Source: Spirochaetes bacterium GWF1_51_8
GTDB lineage: Bacteria > Spirochaetota > Brevinematia > Brevinematales > GWF1-51-8
Assembly: GCA_001829415.1 (NCBI GenBank)
Contig: MIBE01000022.1
Span: 20,393-53,256 of the forward strand
Direction of reading: 5' to 3'
DNA: 32,864 nucleotides
Part shown: positions 1-8,764 of the stretch, in pieces
Numbering within the stretch: the first letter of the stretch is position 1
Layout of the letters: each line of letters starts with the position of its first letter
Notes under the pieces: generated by a model
Databases searched by the model: none
Told to the model about the DNA's origin: nothing
The model's input: the letters and a program-made list of their open reading frames with translations, nothing else
Position numbers and translations under genes: made by a program

Positions 1-497
1 ACTGGAAGGACGCATGGTTCGCAGGGTTCACGCCCAATCTCGCGACTGTCGTATGGATGGGCTTCGATGACTCGACCAAGTCTCTCGGCCGTCACCAGAT
101 GGGCGGCAAACTCGCCGCGCCGCTCTGGATGAACTATATGAAGAAAGCGATGAAGTATTCCAAGATAGAATCGTTCGCGAAGGCGGGCGGTGTGCAGGCG
201 AATATCTGCGCGGACACCGGGCTTCTCCCGACCCCTTACTGTCCGAACGTAATCACGGAAAACTTCCTCGCGGGTACGGTTCCGTCCGCGACCTGTCACA
301 TCCACACCTCCGAGGACTATAAGTTCCAGCAGGAGATCGGGATGGAGACGCTTGAAAACTTCGAGATCACCCCGTTACCCGGCGGAGAGAAGCCAGTCGA
401 CGGGAAAAAGCCGGACAACAAGAAACCGGACGATAAAGTCATCGACGAAGACAGTTTGGATATAGGCGATTTGGACCTCAACACCGGAATCAATTAA
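1..497 (+). CDS. Penicillin-binding protein 1A-type (class A PBP), C-terminal fragment
   Basis: Partial gene; the frame is open from position 3, so the start lies outside the window. The visible part is the end of the transpeptidase domain of a bifunctional peptidoglycan synthase. It reads WFAGFTPNLATVVWMGFDD just after the left edge, followed by the usual PBP1A tail region with the TGLLPTPYCPN segment. In the family this domain cross-links peptidoglycan stem peptides in the periplasm. The catalytic SxxK, SxN and KTG motifs lie upstream and are not visible. The C-terminus is a low-complexity Lys/Asp/Pro stretch (KKPDNKKPDDK) ending in acidic residues, probably a disordered tail. The stop codon directly abuts the ATG of the next gene, suggesting co-transcription. 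Confidence 0.85.
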   Translation, partial: WKDAWFAGFTPNLATVVWMGFDDSTKSLGRHQMGGKLAAPLWMNYMKKAMKYSKIESFAKAGGVQANICADTGLLPTPYCPNVITENFLAGTVPSATCHIHTSEDYKFQQEIGMETLENFEITPLPGGEKPVDGKKPDNKKPDDKVIDEDSLDIGDLDLNTGIN

Positions 498-2123
498 ATG
501 CGTCTTGCGGTCATCGACGGGTATATAGACGAGCCAACTTGTTTAGGAGTGCCTTTTTTCCTCGCGACATATATCCGTTACGCCGCCGGGGCCGCACGGC
601 TTGCCGGGATTGAAGATATCGTTTACCTGACTATCGACGGCATGCGGGATAACGGCTACGCCGTCAAGGACGCGGATTTCGCGGTGATAGTCGCCGGTAA
701 TCCGGTACCGGGGAAATACCTCGGCGGTCTTCCGATCCGGGAAGATGAGTTCGATAAAATCGCCTCGGCAAATAAAAAGACGCGTTTCTTCTGCGGCGGC
801 CCTATCCATTTCGATCCGCCGGGATTCAATTCGCCGAATATCGAGACCGTTCCGGGCGACATCGAAGTCTTTATCGAACGGTTTTTCACCCATTCGGTCA
901 TTTCTCCCTACACACGCGCCATCCCCGATCTCGACCGTTACGCCGTAGCGGGGGCATTTATTGTCGAACAGCATCCCCGTTTTCCCGATATCATCTGCGA
1001 GATCGAGACCGGGCGCGGCTGTCCACGTGAGACGCATTGCTCGTTCTGTATCGAGGGGCATTTCCCGGTAGATTTCCGCGATCCGGTCGGCATCATCGCC
1101 GAGATGAAGGCGCTGGAAGATCACGGTATCCGGCATTTCAGGCTCGGGAAACAAGCCGACCTTTTCAGCTACAAAAGCGATATGAGCTGTATGTCGGACG
1201 GCTTTCCGAAACCCAATCCCGATATGATAAAAAGGCTCTACTCCGGTATCCGCGAGAGGCTCTCGAATATCGAGACGCTCCATCTCGATAACGTGAACCC
1301 CGGGACGATCGCGCGCTATCCCATGGAATCGGCTGAGATCGCTCAAACGATCGCGGAGTACAATACGCCGGGCGACGTGGCGGCATTCGGGATGGAAAGC
1401 GCCGACCCTAAGGTGATATCGATGAACTCCCTTAAGGCTTCCGCCGAACAGGTGCGTTTCGCTATCGAACTGTTGAACACATACGGCGGGAAACGCGAAG
1501 ACGGAATCCCGAAACTTTTGCCGGGGATCAACCTGATCCGGGGACTATCCGGCGAAAGTAAGTCCACGTTCCCGCGGAACTACGAATTCCTGAAGTCGAT
1601 ACTCGACAGCGGGCTGCTCCTCCGCAGGATCAATATCCGCCAGATCAGGATGAACCGTTCGACCGCGATCTACGCGAAAAAGACCGACAGGAAAGAGGAA
1701 AAAATCCTCGACGCGGTTTTCCGCAATTACCGCAACAAGATAAGGACGGAAATAGATGTCCCGATGCTGGAAAAGGTTTACCCGCTCGGAACCGCGCTCC
1801 GCAATGTGATCGTCGAACAGCACCGGGGCGACTGGAGCCTCGCACGGCCGATCAGCAGTTACCCGATCGTGATCGACATCCCGAAAAAACTCCCCGTCTT
1901 GTCGAAACTGACCTGTTTTATCACCGGTCACAGGGAACGTTCTTTGGAGGGGCTTCCGTTACCGTTCGACCCCGAAAAGTCGTCACTTGGCGAATGGAAA
2001 TCGATCCCGGGAATTGGAAAGAACGCGGGCGAAGTGATGGCGAAACGTTTGTACACGAAAAGCGTGCTTGAAGGATACTCCGTACCGCAAAGCGTCCTCG
2101 AACGTATGTTTCCCGTAAGTTAA
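498..2123 (+). CDS. Radical SAM protein with C-terminal helix-hairpin-helix (COG1031-like)
   Basis: 541 aa. The N-terminus (DGYIDEPTCLGVPFF) and overall layout match, from memory, the family of radical SAM enzymes carrying a C-terminal helix-hairpin-helix, whose reaction is unknown. The cluster cysteines appear to be C175, C181 and C184 (CPRETHCSFC), which is CX5CX2C rather than the canonical CX3CX2C. A helix-hairpin-helix signature (IPGIGKNAGEVMAKRLY) sits around residues 502-520 and suggests nucleic-acid binding. No membrane segment or signal peptide is seen. The ATG follows the PBP stop with no spacer and only a weak ribosome-binding site, so translation may be coupled. A role on DNA or RNA is an inference; substrate unknown. 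Confidence 0.75.
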   Translation: MRLAVIDGYIDEPTCLGVPFFLATYIRYAAGAARLAGIEDIVYLTIDGMRDNGYAVKDADFAVIVAGNPVPGKYLGGLPIREDEFDKIASANKKTRFFCGGPIHFDPPGFNSPNIETVPGDIEVFIERFFTHSVISPYTRAIPDLDRYAVAGAFIVEQHPRFPDIICEIETGRGCPRETHCSFCIEGHFPVDFRDPVGIIAEMKALEDHGIRHFRLGKQADLFSYKSDMSCMSDGFPKPNPDMIKRLYSGIRERLSNIETLHLDNVNPGTIARYPMESAEIAQTIAEYNTPGDVAAFGMESADPKVISMNSLKASAEQVRFAIELLNTYGGKREDGIPKLLPGINLIRGLSGESKSTFPRNYEFLKSILDSGLLLRRINIRQIRMNRSTAIYAKKTDRKEEKILDAVFRNYRNKIRTEIDVPMLEKVYPLGTALRNVIVEQHRGDWSLARPISSYPIVIDIPKKLPVLSKLTCFITGHRERSLEGLPLPFDPEKSSLGEWKSIPGIGKNAGEVMAKRLYTKSVLEGYSVPQSVLERMFPVS

Positions 2124-2140
2124 TTCCACGGTTTCAATAT

Positions 2141-2169
2141 TTGCTTTATTTCGCGATTCCCGGTATAAT
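2141..2169 (+). promoter_or_regulatory. Sigma-70-like promoter of tig/tRNA-Leu
   Basis: TTGCTT (2141-2146), 17-bp spacer, TATAAT (2164-2169). The -10 is perfect and the -35 matches at four of six positions. It lies about 35 bp upstream of the trigger factor ATG, which has AAGGAG at 2194-2199. Confidence 0.7.
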
Positions 2170-2204
2170 ATTCAGCTTTTTTGACGGAATGACAAGGAGT
2201 AAAG

Positions 2205-3476
2205 ATGGATATCTATATCAAGAAGTACCCCGATTGCCTTCGCCAGGCCTATCTGAAGGTCGGTAAAATAGAACTGAACGACCAGTTCGATCACGCTGTC
2301 TCCGAGATTCAGCAGTATGTCGATTTTCCCGGCTACCGGAAAGGGAAGGTTCCCGCCGATATCATCGAGAAGAACTACCAGAACGATCTCGCGCAGACGG
2401 TGATCGAGCATCTAGTTCATAAAGCTATCGAGCAGATGAGTCAGGACGGGGTAAGGCTCTATTCCAATCCCAAGTTTCAGCCGTTATCCGGTCTCTCCCG
2501 CAACGGCGAATTCACATTCTCGCTCGTTTTCGAAGTCGAACCACAGATGATCAAGGATATCGAGCTTTCTAAGATCAACGTCAATTACGACGAATATGTT
2601 ATCGACGATAAAATGATCGAGCAGACGATGCGCCGTTCGATCGACCTTCTCGACCCCGTGACCGGAAAGATCAAGTCCGGCGACGTGGTGACGGTGAAGG
2701 TGACCAATAAAGACTATTTCCCGGATAACAAACAGAAAGTATTGGGCTCGGAAATCGTGAGCGAGTTTATCGATAAGAAAGCCGGCGATACCGTGGAACT
2801 TCCGTTCGATAGCCTCAAGGGATATGTCCTCGATTTTGTCGGTGTTATCAAGGAACCGGTGACTGTCGAGATCATCAAGGCCGAACGTCCCTCGGAGAAG
2901 CCGTTGGACGACGAAACTGTGAAACAGACATCCACCCACAAGTCGCTCGCCGAACTTCGCGAAGCGGTCAAACGCCAGCTCGAAGGGATGGCGTTGGAAC
3001 TGAACGCGCATTCCAAGAGTTCCGCGCTTGTCGGGCATCTCCGCGACCATATAGAATACGAATTCCCTAAATCGCTTTTCATCGACCATGCAGGGAAGAC
3101 CGCGTACCATTTTATCGAAACAAACTATTTCGTCTCGGAGATTTCTCTCAACGAACTCTTCAAGGATGATAAGCTCAAGGGCAAATACGAGAAAATCCTC
3201 GCCGATGCCTGTTCGGATATCACGGTCGCCTTGTTTATCGAGGAATTCGCCGATAAGAACAATATTCAGGCAAGTAACGAACGGATCAATTACCTGATCT
3301 CCTCACATGCGCAGGAAGCCCATGTGCCTGTGGACGAATATAAGAAGAAAATGACTCCCGAAGAACTGGAGCGTGTCAAACGCGAAGGGAAAAAGGACGA
3401 GGCATTGTCTTATATCACGAACCAGGTGAAGTTTACGGTAAAGAACAAACTTCCTTTAATAGAGTTGAAAAAGTAA
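2205..3476 (+). CDS. tig: Trigger factor (ribosome-associated chaperone)
   Basis: 423 aa, near the usual family length of 430-450. Trigger factor binds the ribosome exit tunnel through its N-terminal domain, shields nascent chains, and carries an FKBP-like prolyl isomerase domain. The ribosome-binding signature is visible at residues 41-50 (FPGYRKGKVP; the family has GFRxGKxP). A central region around residues 150-230 corresponds to the PPIase domain, and a long helical C-terminal arm follows. The start is set by AAGGAG six bases upstream of the ATG. The stop codon lies only 4 nt before tRNA-Leu, and no terminator lies between, so the mRNA probably reads through into the tRNA. In many bacteria tig precedes clpP/clpX; here it does not. 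Confidence 0.92.
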   Translation: MDIYIKKYPDCLRQAYLKVGKIELNDQFDHAVSEIQQYVDFPGYRKGKVPADIIEKNYQNDLAQTVIEHLVHKAIEQMSQDGVRLYSNPKFQPLSGLSRNGEFTFSLVFEVEPQMIKDIELSKINVNYDEYVIDDKMIEQTMRRSIDLLDPVTGKIKSGDVVTVKVTNKDYFPDNKQKVLGSEIVSEFIDKKAGDTVELPFDSLKGYVLDFVGVIKEPVTVEIIKAERPSEKPLDDETVKQTSTHKSLAELREAVKRQLEGMALELNAHSKSSALVGHLRDHIEYEFPKSLFIDHAGKTAYHFIETNYFVSEISLNELFKDDKLKGKYEKILADACSDITVALFIEEFADKNNIQASNERINYLISSHAQEAHVPVDEYKKKMTPEELERVKREGKKDEALSYITNQVKFTVKNKLPLIELKK

Positions 3477-3480
3477 ATTA

Positions 3481-3564
3481 GCCCAGGTGGTGAAACTGGT
3501 AGACACGCTGGACTCAAAATCCAGTGGTAGTGATATCATGCGGGTTCGATTCCCGCCCTGGGCA
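3481..3564 (+). tRNA. tRNA-Leu (anticodon CAA)
   Basis: 84-nt class II tRNA. The acceptor stem pairs GCCCAGG (3481-3487) with CCTGGGC (3557-3563), with A3564 as discriminator. The anticodon stem CTGGA/TCCAG encloses loop CTCAAAA, giving anticodon CAA, which reads UUG. A variable arm and a GGTTCGATTCC-type T-arm are present. The CCA end is not encoded. It starts 4 nt after the tig stop codon with no room for its own promoter in the gap, so it is probably processed from the tig transcript. Confidence 0.95.
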
Positions 3565-3568
3565 TACA

Positions 3569-3602
3569 AAGGGCTGTTCGAAGGAATAGCCCTTCTTTTT
3601 TT
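3569..3602 (+). terminator. Rho-independent terminator after tRNA-Leu
   Basis: An 11-bp stem (AAGGGCTGTTC paired with GAATAGCCCTT, one G-T wobble) with a GAAG tetraloop spans 3569-3594 and is followed by CTTTTTTT. Its T-tract overlaps the -35 box of the next promoter. Confidence 0.93.
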
Positions 3603-3628
3603 ACAATTCCGTTTTTTCGGTGTATAAT
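3600..3628 (+). promoter_or_regulatory. Sigma-70-like promoter of the gcv-lip operon
   Basis: TTTACA (3600-3605), 17-bp spacer, TATAAT (3623-3628). The expected transcription start is only about 20 nt before the gcvT ATG. This leaves no space for a glycine riboswitch, which often precedes gcv operons. Confidence 0.75.
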
Positions 3629-3657
3629 TAAAAAATGCAGAAATGGGATGGTGAAAG

Positions 3658-4746
3658 ATGGATACACGTAATACTCCTATTTATCAGTCGCATGTCCGCG
3701 CCGGCGCGAGAATGACCGATTTCGCCGGGTGGAATCTCCCGATCCAGTACACCGGGATCATCGAAGAAGCCTTACATTGCCGGAAATCTATTTCGTTGTT
3801 CGATACCTGTCATATGGGCGAGTTTTACTTCAAGGGCGATATCGGGAAAAGCGGCCTCGAGTACGCGTTCTGCTTCCCTATCGCGGATATCAAGCAGGGA
3901 CGCTGCCGTTACGGGTTCATTCTCAACGGCATCGGCGGGATTATCGACGACCTGATCGTGTACCGTCTCGCCGAGGACGAACTGATGATAGTAGTCAACG
4001 CCGCTACTACGGATAACGACTTCGCGACTATCAAAGACTGCATCAAGGGCACTGCCGTATTCGAGAATCGTTCGCGGTCCACGGCGAAGATCGATGTCCA
4101 GGGCCCGCTTGCGCGCGACCTCATGGTTGAACGTTACGGCGACGATATCAAAAAAAGCCCCTATTTTGGCTTCATCAATAAAAAGATCGCGGGTAAAGAC
4201 GCGATTGTCAGCCGCACGGGTTATACCGGCGAACTGGGATATGAAATCTATATCGACGCTTCTGCCGCCGCCGGGGTGTGGGATTCGCTTTGCGAAGACC
4301 CGCGTGTCCGCCCGGCCGGACTCGGCGCCCGCGATATCCTGCGTCTCGAAATGGGCTATTGTCTCTACGGGAGCGATATTGACGATATGACATCGCCTAT
4401 CGAGGCGGGCTTGGACTATTTTGTCGATCTCGATAAGGACTATTCGGGTAAAAAAGGTATCGTCCAGCATAAAGAAATGGGAGTTCCCAGAATCCGCGCG
4501 GGTTTCGTCACAAATTCGCGCCGTTCGCCGCGCCATGGGTATAAAATCTTTTGCGGCGAGGTTATGTCCGGCGAGATCACGAGCGGAACATTTTCGCCTA
4601 CCCTGAGTACAGGGATCGGGATGGGGTATATCGATACCGCGATGAACAAGCCCGGCACTCCCGTGACCCTCTCCGACGGTAAAGTCACTATCGATGCAGT
4701 GATCGCCGAATTCCCCCTTTATAAAAACGGAACCGCAAGAAAATAG
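3658..4746 (+). CDS. gcvT: Aminomethyltransferase, glycine cleavage system T protein
   Basis: 362 aa, the normal length for GcvT. It takes the aminomethyl group carried on the lipoyl arm of GcvH, releases ammonia and makes methylenetetrahydrofolate in the cytoplasm. The N-terminus has the family pattern (MTDFAGWNLPIQY, then SLFDTCHMGEF). The folate-domain region NAATTDNDF and the C-terminal motif GEITSGTFSPTLSTGIGMGY are also typical. First gene of an operon gcvT-gcvH-gcvPA-gcvPB-lipM-lipA. The ATG has only a weak GGTGAAAG upstream. 17 bp separate it from gcvH. Confidence 0.95.
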   Translation: MDTRNTPIYQSHVRAGARMTDFAGWNLPIQYTGIIEEALHCRKSISLFDTCHMGEFYFKGDIGKSGLEYAFCFPIADIKQGRCRYGFILNGIGGIIDDLIVYRLAEDELMIVVNAATTDNDFATIKDCIKGTAVFENRSRSTAKIDVQGPLARDLMVERYGDDIKKSPYFGFINKKIAGKDAIVSRTGYTGELGYEIYIDASAAAGVWDSLCEDPRVRPAGLGARDILRLEMGYCLYGSDIDDMTSPIEAGLDYFVDLDKDYSGKKGIVQHKEMGVPRIRAGFVTNSRRSPRHGYKIFCGEVMSGEITSGTFSPTLSTGIGMGYIDTAMNKPGTPVTLSDGKVTIDAVIAEFPLYKNGTARK

Positions 4747-4763
4747 AGTTTTCGGAGGATAAA

Positions 4764-5156
4764 ATGGTATATCCGGACAATTTACGTTATTCATCCAGCC
4801 ACGAATGGGCGGAGATCACAGGCAAAACCGCAAAGATCGGTATCTCCGATTTCGCACAGCACTCGCTCGGCGACATCGTATTCATCGAACTACCCGAAAT
4901 CGGCCGGGAAGTAAAAGCGGGTGACGCAGTCTGCGAGATCGAATCTGTCAAAGCCGCGAGCTCAATCTACACACCCTTGAGCGGGAAGATCGCCGCAGTC
5001 AACAACACTCTCGCGGACGCTCCCGAACTGATCAACCAAAAGCCGTACGAATCTTATATTTTCACTCTCGAGCTGTCCAATCCCGGCGAAGCGGATAAAC
5101 TGCTCGATTCGAAAAAGTATGCCGAGCTTTGTGAAAAGGAAGCGGGAAGCCACTAA
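4764..5156 (+). CDS. gcvH: Glycine cleavage system H protein (lipoyl carrier)
   Basis: 130 aa. GcvH carries the lipoyl arm that shuttles the methylamine group between GcvP and GcvT. The lipoylated lysine is K63 in the motif CEIESVKAASSIYTPLSG, which matches the family ESVKA signature. A good Shine-Dalgarno site (CGGAGG) lies seven bases before the ATG. The stop codon shares one base with the gcvPA start (TAATG), implying coupled translation. LipM and LipA are encoded downstream in the same operon and are likely to act on this protein. Confidence 0.96.
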   Translation: MVYPDNLRYSSSHEWAEITGKTAKIGISDFAQHSLGDIVFIELPEIGREVKAGDAVCEIESVKAASSIYTPLSGKIAAVNNTLADAPELINQKPYESYIFTLELSNPGEADKLLDSKKYAELCEKEAGSH

Positions 5157-6493
5157 TGACCAATTCATACACACCGCATACTGAAAACGATATCCGTGAA
5201 ATGCTCGCGGTTGTCGGTGTCAAGGAAATAGAAGCCCTTTTCGACCATATCCCCCCGGAACTCCGCGCTAAAAGTTTCAACCTCGACGAGGCGCTCTCCG
5301 AGTTCGAGATGCTAAAAAAGCTGAATCAGTTATCGTCAAATCCGGGCGCGCAAACCGTCCAGTTCATGGGCGGCGGTTTTTACGATCACTTTATCCCGGC
5401 CACTGTCGACGCATTGGTATCGCGCGGGGATTTCTATACCGCATACACTCCGTATCAGCCGGAGGCCTCGCAGGGCACCTTACAGGCGCTCTATGAATAC
5501 CAGTCCTGTGTGTCGAATCTGTTCGGTATGGACGTCTCGAATGCGTCGTTATACGACGGCGGAACGGCACTCGCCGAAGCGGTACTGATGGCGTTCAGGG
5601 CGGTCAAAAACCGGAATACCGTTGTTATCGATGCCTCCGTGAACCCGTTATACCGTAGTATCGTTTCCTCCTACTTAGCCCCCCTCGGATATAAAATAGT
5701 CGAAATAGAACCGAAAGATTACATGCTCGACCGTGAAAAGCTGAAAAAAGCCCTCGACCGCGATGTCTGCTCGGTCGTTCTCCAGAATCCTAACTTTTTC
5801 GGCGCGGCCGACGATTTTACCGACATCGCAGAACTCGTGCATTCGGCCGGCGCGCTCCTCGTGCTCTCGGTATACCCTCTTTCGCTCGGGATGCTGAAAT
5901 CGCCCGGCGAAATGAATGCGGATATCGCGGCGGGAGAAGGCCAGTCGTTGGGACAGCCGCTCAGTTTCGGCGGACCATATCTCGGGATTATCACCGCGAA
6001 GGAACAATACATCCGCACGATGCCGGGCAGAATTGTCGGCAGGACCGCCGATAAGGACAACCGCGACGCGTTCGTGCTGACGTTACAGCCCCGCGAACAG
6101 CATATCCGCAGGGAGAAAGCGACATCGAATATATGCAGTAATCAGGGCCTCTGCGCCCTCCGGACGCTCGTTTACTTGTCGCTCATGGGCAAGTCCGGTA
6201 TCAAAGAAGTCTGCTCGACGATCTACGCGAAGACTCAGTATGCGAAAGAACAATTATCGACACTAAAATCGGTCATTGTTTCCCCCTACGCTTCCTTTAA
6301 CGAATTTACTATCGAGCTTCCTGCCGACGCCTCCGAACTCTGGAACAAGGCGGTGGAAAAGGGTGTTTCGATAGGAATCCCGCTCGGCGGGTTCTATCCA
6401 GGGAAAACAAAGACTTTACTCGTCTCGATCACAGAAAAACGTTCGAAAGCTGAAATAGACCTGCTTGTTAAAACCATCCGGGAGGCGTTATAA
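5156..6493 (+). CDS. gcvPA: Glycine dehydrogenase (decarboxylating) subunit 1
   Basis: 445 aa, the length of the N-terminal half of split P proteins. With GcvPB it forms the PLP-dependent glycine decarboxylase that loads GcvH. Typical segments are YTPYQPEASQGTLQALYEYQ, VSNASLYDGGTALAEA and the C-terminal region RTADKDNRDAFVLTLQPREQ with SNICSNQGLCALR. This subunit lacks the PLP lysine, as expected. One-base overlaps link it to gcvH and to gcvPB (TAATG on both sides). The two-gene form is common in Firmicutes, spirochaetes and archaea, unlike the fused GcvP of E. coli. Confidence 0.95.
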   Translation: MTNSYTPHTENDIREMLAVVGVKEIEALFDHIPPELRAKSFNLDEALSEFEMLKKLNQLSSNPGAQTVQFMGGGFYDHFIPATVDALVSRGDFYTAYTPYQPEASQGTLQALYEYQSCVSNLFGMDVSNASLYDGGTALAEAVLMAFRAVKNRNTVVIDASVNPLYRSIVSSYLAPLGYKIVEIEPKDYMLDREKLKKALDRDVCSVVLQNPNFFGAADDFTDIAELVHSAGALLVLSVYPLSLGMLKSPGEMNADIAAGEGQSLGQPLSFGGPYLGIITAKEQYIRTMPGRIVGRTADKDNRDAFVLTLQPREQHIRREKATSNICSNQGLCALRTLVYLSLMGKSGIKEVCSTIYAKTQYAKEQLSTLKSVIVSPYASFNEFTIELPADASELWNKAVEKGVSIGIPLGGFYPGKTKTLLVSITEKRSKAEIDLLVKTIREAL

Positions 6494-7953
6494 TGAAAAC
6501 TCCGCTGATATTCGATGCTTCCGTCAACGGCAGAAAAGCGGTCACTCTCCCGGCTTGCGACGTCCCGGCGGTCAAGCCTCTCCCGGCGAAACTTCTCCGC
6601 GCACACGACGCGGTCCTCCCCGAACTCTCCGAACTCGACGTTGTCCGTCATTTTACCAATCTCTCGCGCAAGAACTTTTCGGTCGACACTCATTTCTACC
6701 CGCTCGGTTCCTGCACCATGAAATATAACATCAAGTCTACGGAAAAGGCCGCGGCTCTCGACGGTTTTGCCGGACTACACCCGTTCTATACCTACATCCC
6801 CGATGGCGGAAAGGAAGTACAGGGCGCGCTCGAACTCGTCTCGAACCTCGAGGATATGCTTTCCGAGATCACGGGCATGGACGGGTTCACCTGCCAGCCT
6901 ATGGCGGGCGCTCACGGCGAATACGCCGGTATCCGTATGATCGAAGCATACCATAATGCAAAGGGTAATAAAAAGACTCATGTAATCGTCCCCGATACCT
7001 CGCACGGCACCAACCCGGCGAGCGCGGCAATGGCGGGATACGAGGTGATCACCGTCCCTTCGCGCCCCGACGGCGAGATGGATATCGAGGCGTTAAAAGC
7101 GGCGATCACCGATAATGCCGCCGCGATCATGCTGACCTGTCCGAATACATTGGGTATCTTTGAGACAGGTATCATGGAAATCGCCAAAATCGCCCATTCG
7201 CACGATACTCTCTTATACTACGACGGCGCGAACCTGAATGCCATACTTGGTAAAGTGCGCCCCGGAGACGTCGGATTCGATGTCGTGCATGTCAATGTTC
7301 ATAAAACGTTCGGTACGCCTCACGGCGGCGGCGGCCCCGGCGCAGGACCTGTCGGGGTGAAGAAATCTCTGCTGCCGTTCATGCCCCTTCCCAAGATCGT
7401 GAAGCAGCCCGGCGGGAAATTCGCCGTAGTAACCGAGGATAAAAACAGTATCGGTAATCTCGCCCCGTTTTTCGGGAATTTCGGGGTGTTGGTCAAAGCA
7501 TATGCTTATATCCTGCTTCTCGGTAAAGAAGGCTTGATCGACGCGGCGGAAAAAGCCGTCCTGAACGCGAACTACATCATGGAAAAACTGAAACCCTACT
7601 TCGATCTGCCCTACGCGAGAAGATGTATGCACGAATGTGTTTTTTCCGCGCTCAGGCAAACAAAGAACGGTGTGCAGGCGCTCGATATCGCGAAATATTT
7701 GATCGACCGGGAAATCCACCCGCCGACAATCTACTTCCCGCTGATCGTGAAGGAAGCGATGATGGTCGAACCGACCGAAACTGAGAGCAAGGAAACAATC
7801 GACTCGTTTATAGAAATCATGATCGAAGCGGCGAAGCTCGCCGAATCCGACCCATCGGCGCTCAAGAACGCTCCGGTCGGCGCATCGATAGGGCGGCCTG
7901 ACGAGACCCGCGCCGCGCGTCAGATCGATGTCAGGATGTCATGCGGACTATAG
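6493..7953 (+). CDS. gcvPB: Glycine dehydrogenase (decarboxylating) subunit 2, PLP subunit
   Basis: 486 aa, the normal length for the catalytic half of split GcvP. The PLP Schiff-base lysine is K271 in VNVHKTFGTPHGGGGPG, the hallmark of the family. Other family segments are FYPLGSCTMKYN near the N-terminus and TSHGTNPASAAMAGY in the middle. It decarboxylates glycine and transfers the aminomethyl group to lipoyl-GcvH. The C-terminal 25 or so residues (after the EAAKLAESDP region) are Ala/Arg-rich. The stop TAG lies one base before the lipM start codon. Confidence 0.95.
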   Translation: MKTPLIFDASVNGRKAVTLPACDVPAVKPLPAKLLRAHDAVLPELSELDVVRHFTNLSRKNFSVDTHFYPLGSCTMKYNIKSTEKAAALDGFAGLHPFYTYIPDGGKEVQGALELVSNLEDMLSEITGMDGFTCQPMAGAHGEYAGIRMIEAYHNAKGNKKTHVIVPDTSHGTNPASAAMAGYEVITVPSRPDGEMDIEALKAAITDNAAAIMLTCPNTLGIFETGIMEIAKIAHSHDTLLYYDGANLNAILGKVRPGDVGFDVVHVNVHKTFGTPHGGGGPGAGPVGVKKSLLPFMPLPKIVKQPGGKFAVVTEDKNSIGNLAPFFGNFGVLVKAYAYILLLGKEGLIDAAEKAVLNANYIMEKLKPYFDLPYARRCMHECVFSALRQTKNGVQALDIAKYLIDREIHPPTIYFPLIVKEAMMVEPTETESKETIDSFIEIMIEAAKLAESDPSALKNAPVGASIGRPDETRAARQIDVRMSCGL

Positions 7954-7954
7954 A

Positions 7955-8764
7955 ATGAAACACTGGCGGCTATCGATACACGGCGCGCTGGATGCGCCGC
8001 TCAATATGGCTATCGACGAAACTCTCTGGGAGAGTGTCCGTTCGGGCGTATCTCTTCCGAGTATCCGGTTCTACTCTTGGTATCCCGCCTCATTCTCAAT
8101 CGGACGCTTCCAGAAGCCCGACAGTCTCCTCGATCTCGACGCATGCGCGCGTAGCGGTATCCGTGTCGTCCGGCGGATGACGGGCGGCGGCGCTATCTAT
8201 CACAATAACGAAATCACTTATAGTCTGGCATGCCCTCTCGAGATACTGGGCGTCAGTTCTGTCAAAGACGGGTACCGGAAACTGACCGGTTTCATCCTCA
8301 ACTCATACCGGAAGCTCGGGCTCGACGCGGATTATATCGGACGTAAGACGGGCGAGAAAACTTCCGCATATTGCTTCTCCGGCCTCGAGGAATACGATAT
8401 CGCCATCGACGGAAAAAAGATAGGCGGGAATGCCCAGCGTATCATGGGCGGAATCGTTTTCCAGCATGGATCGATCCCGATTTCCATTGCGCACGACGAC
8501 TACGCGAAATACTTAAAACCCGACGTCGAACATCAAATGGAGAACTTCACATCGTTATCCCGTCATCTCAATCCCATGCCGGATACCGGCGACCTTGTAG
8601 AGGTTTTGATTGAATCGTTTTCCGAAACGATGTGCGCGGAACTCGACGATACAGACCTTTCCCGGGATGAATGGGAGCTAGCGGAGAGACTGGTTTTTGA
8701 AAAGTATAGCGCGGACGAATGGAACACCGGGATTAGTCAAACCCGCGCGGAGGTGATCCGATAG
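7955..8764 (+). CDS. lipM: Octanoyltransferase LipM-type (lipoate-protein ligase A family)
   Basis: 269 aa. The fold signature RRMTGGGAIYHNNEITYS is that of the BPL_LplA_LipB family. The sequence around C140 (AYCFSGLEEYD) and K155 (GKKIGGNAQR, then FQHGSIPI) matches LipM, which moves octanoate from acyl carrier protein to GcvH through a cysteine thioester. True ligases (LplA) lack this cysteine, so LipM is preferred over LplA; this is family knowledge, not tested. I place the start at ATG 7955 because homology begins at MKHWRLSIHG. The upstream ATG at 7928 would add nine residues that only re-read the end of gcvPB. The gene overlaps lipA by four bases. Confidence 0.85.
   Translation: MKHWRLSIHGALDAPLNMAIDETLWESVRSGVSLPSIRFYSWYPASFSIGRFQKPDSLLDLDACARSGIRVVRRMTGGGAIYHNNEITYSLACPLEILGVSSVKDGYRKLTGFILNSYRKLGLDADYIGRKTGEKTSAYCFSGLEEYDIAIDGKKIGGNAQRIMGGIVFQHGSIPISIAHDDYAKYLKPDVEHQMENFTSLSRHLNPMPDTGDLVEVLIESFSETMCAELDDTDLSRDEWELAERLVFEKYSADEWNTGISQTRAEVIR
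8749..8759 (+). promoter_or_regulatory. Extended Shine-Dalgarno site deciding the lipA start
   Basis: GGAGGTGATCC is an 11-nt perfect complement to the conserved 3' end of 16S rRNA. The GGAGG core ends seven bases before ATA at 8761. It has no suitable ATG, GTG or TTG in frame at the right distance, so it points to AUA as the lipA start codon. Confidence 0.75.

Noticed and set aside
3481..3564. tRNA-Leu as an attachment site of an integrated element
   Set aside because: No integrase gene, no duplicated tRNA 3' end and only housekeeping genes on both sides.
3603..3657. Possible glycine riboswitch ahead of gcvT
   Set aside because: Only about 30 nt lie between the -10 box and the ATG, far too short for an aptamer plus expression platform, and no paired glycine-aptamer motifs are visible.
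7928..7954. Longer start of lipM at ATG 7928
   Set aside because: The extra residues re-read the end of gcvPB and lie outside the conserved domain; ATG 7955 gives the normal N-terminus.
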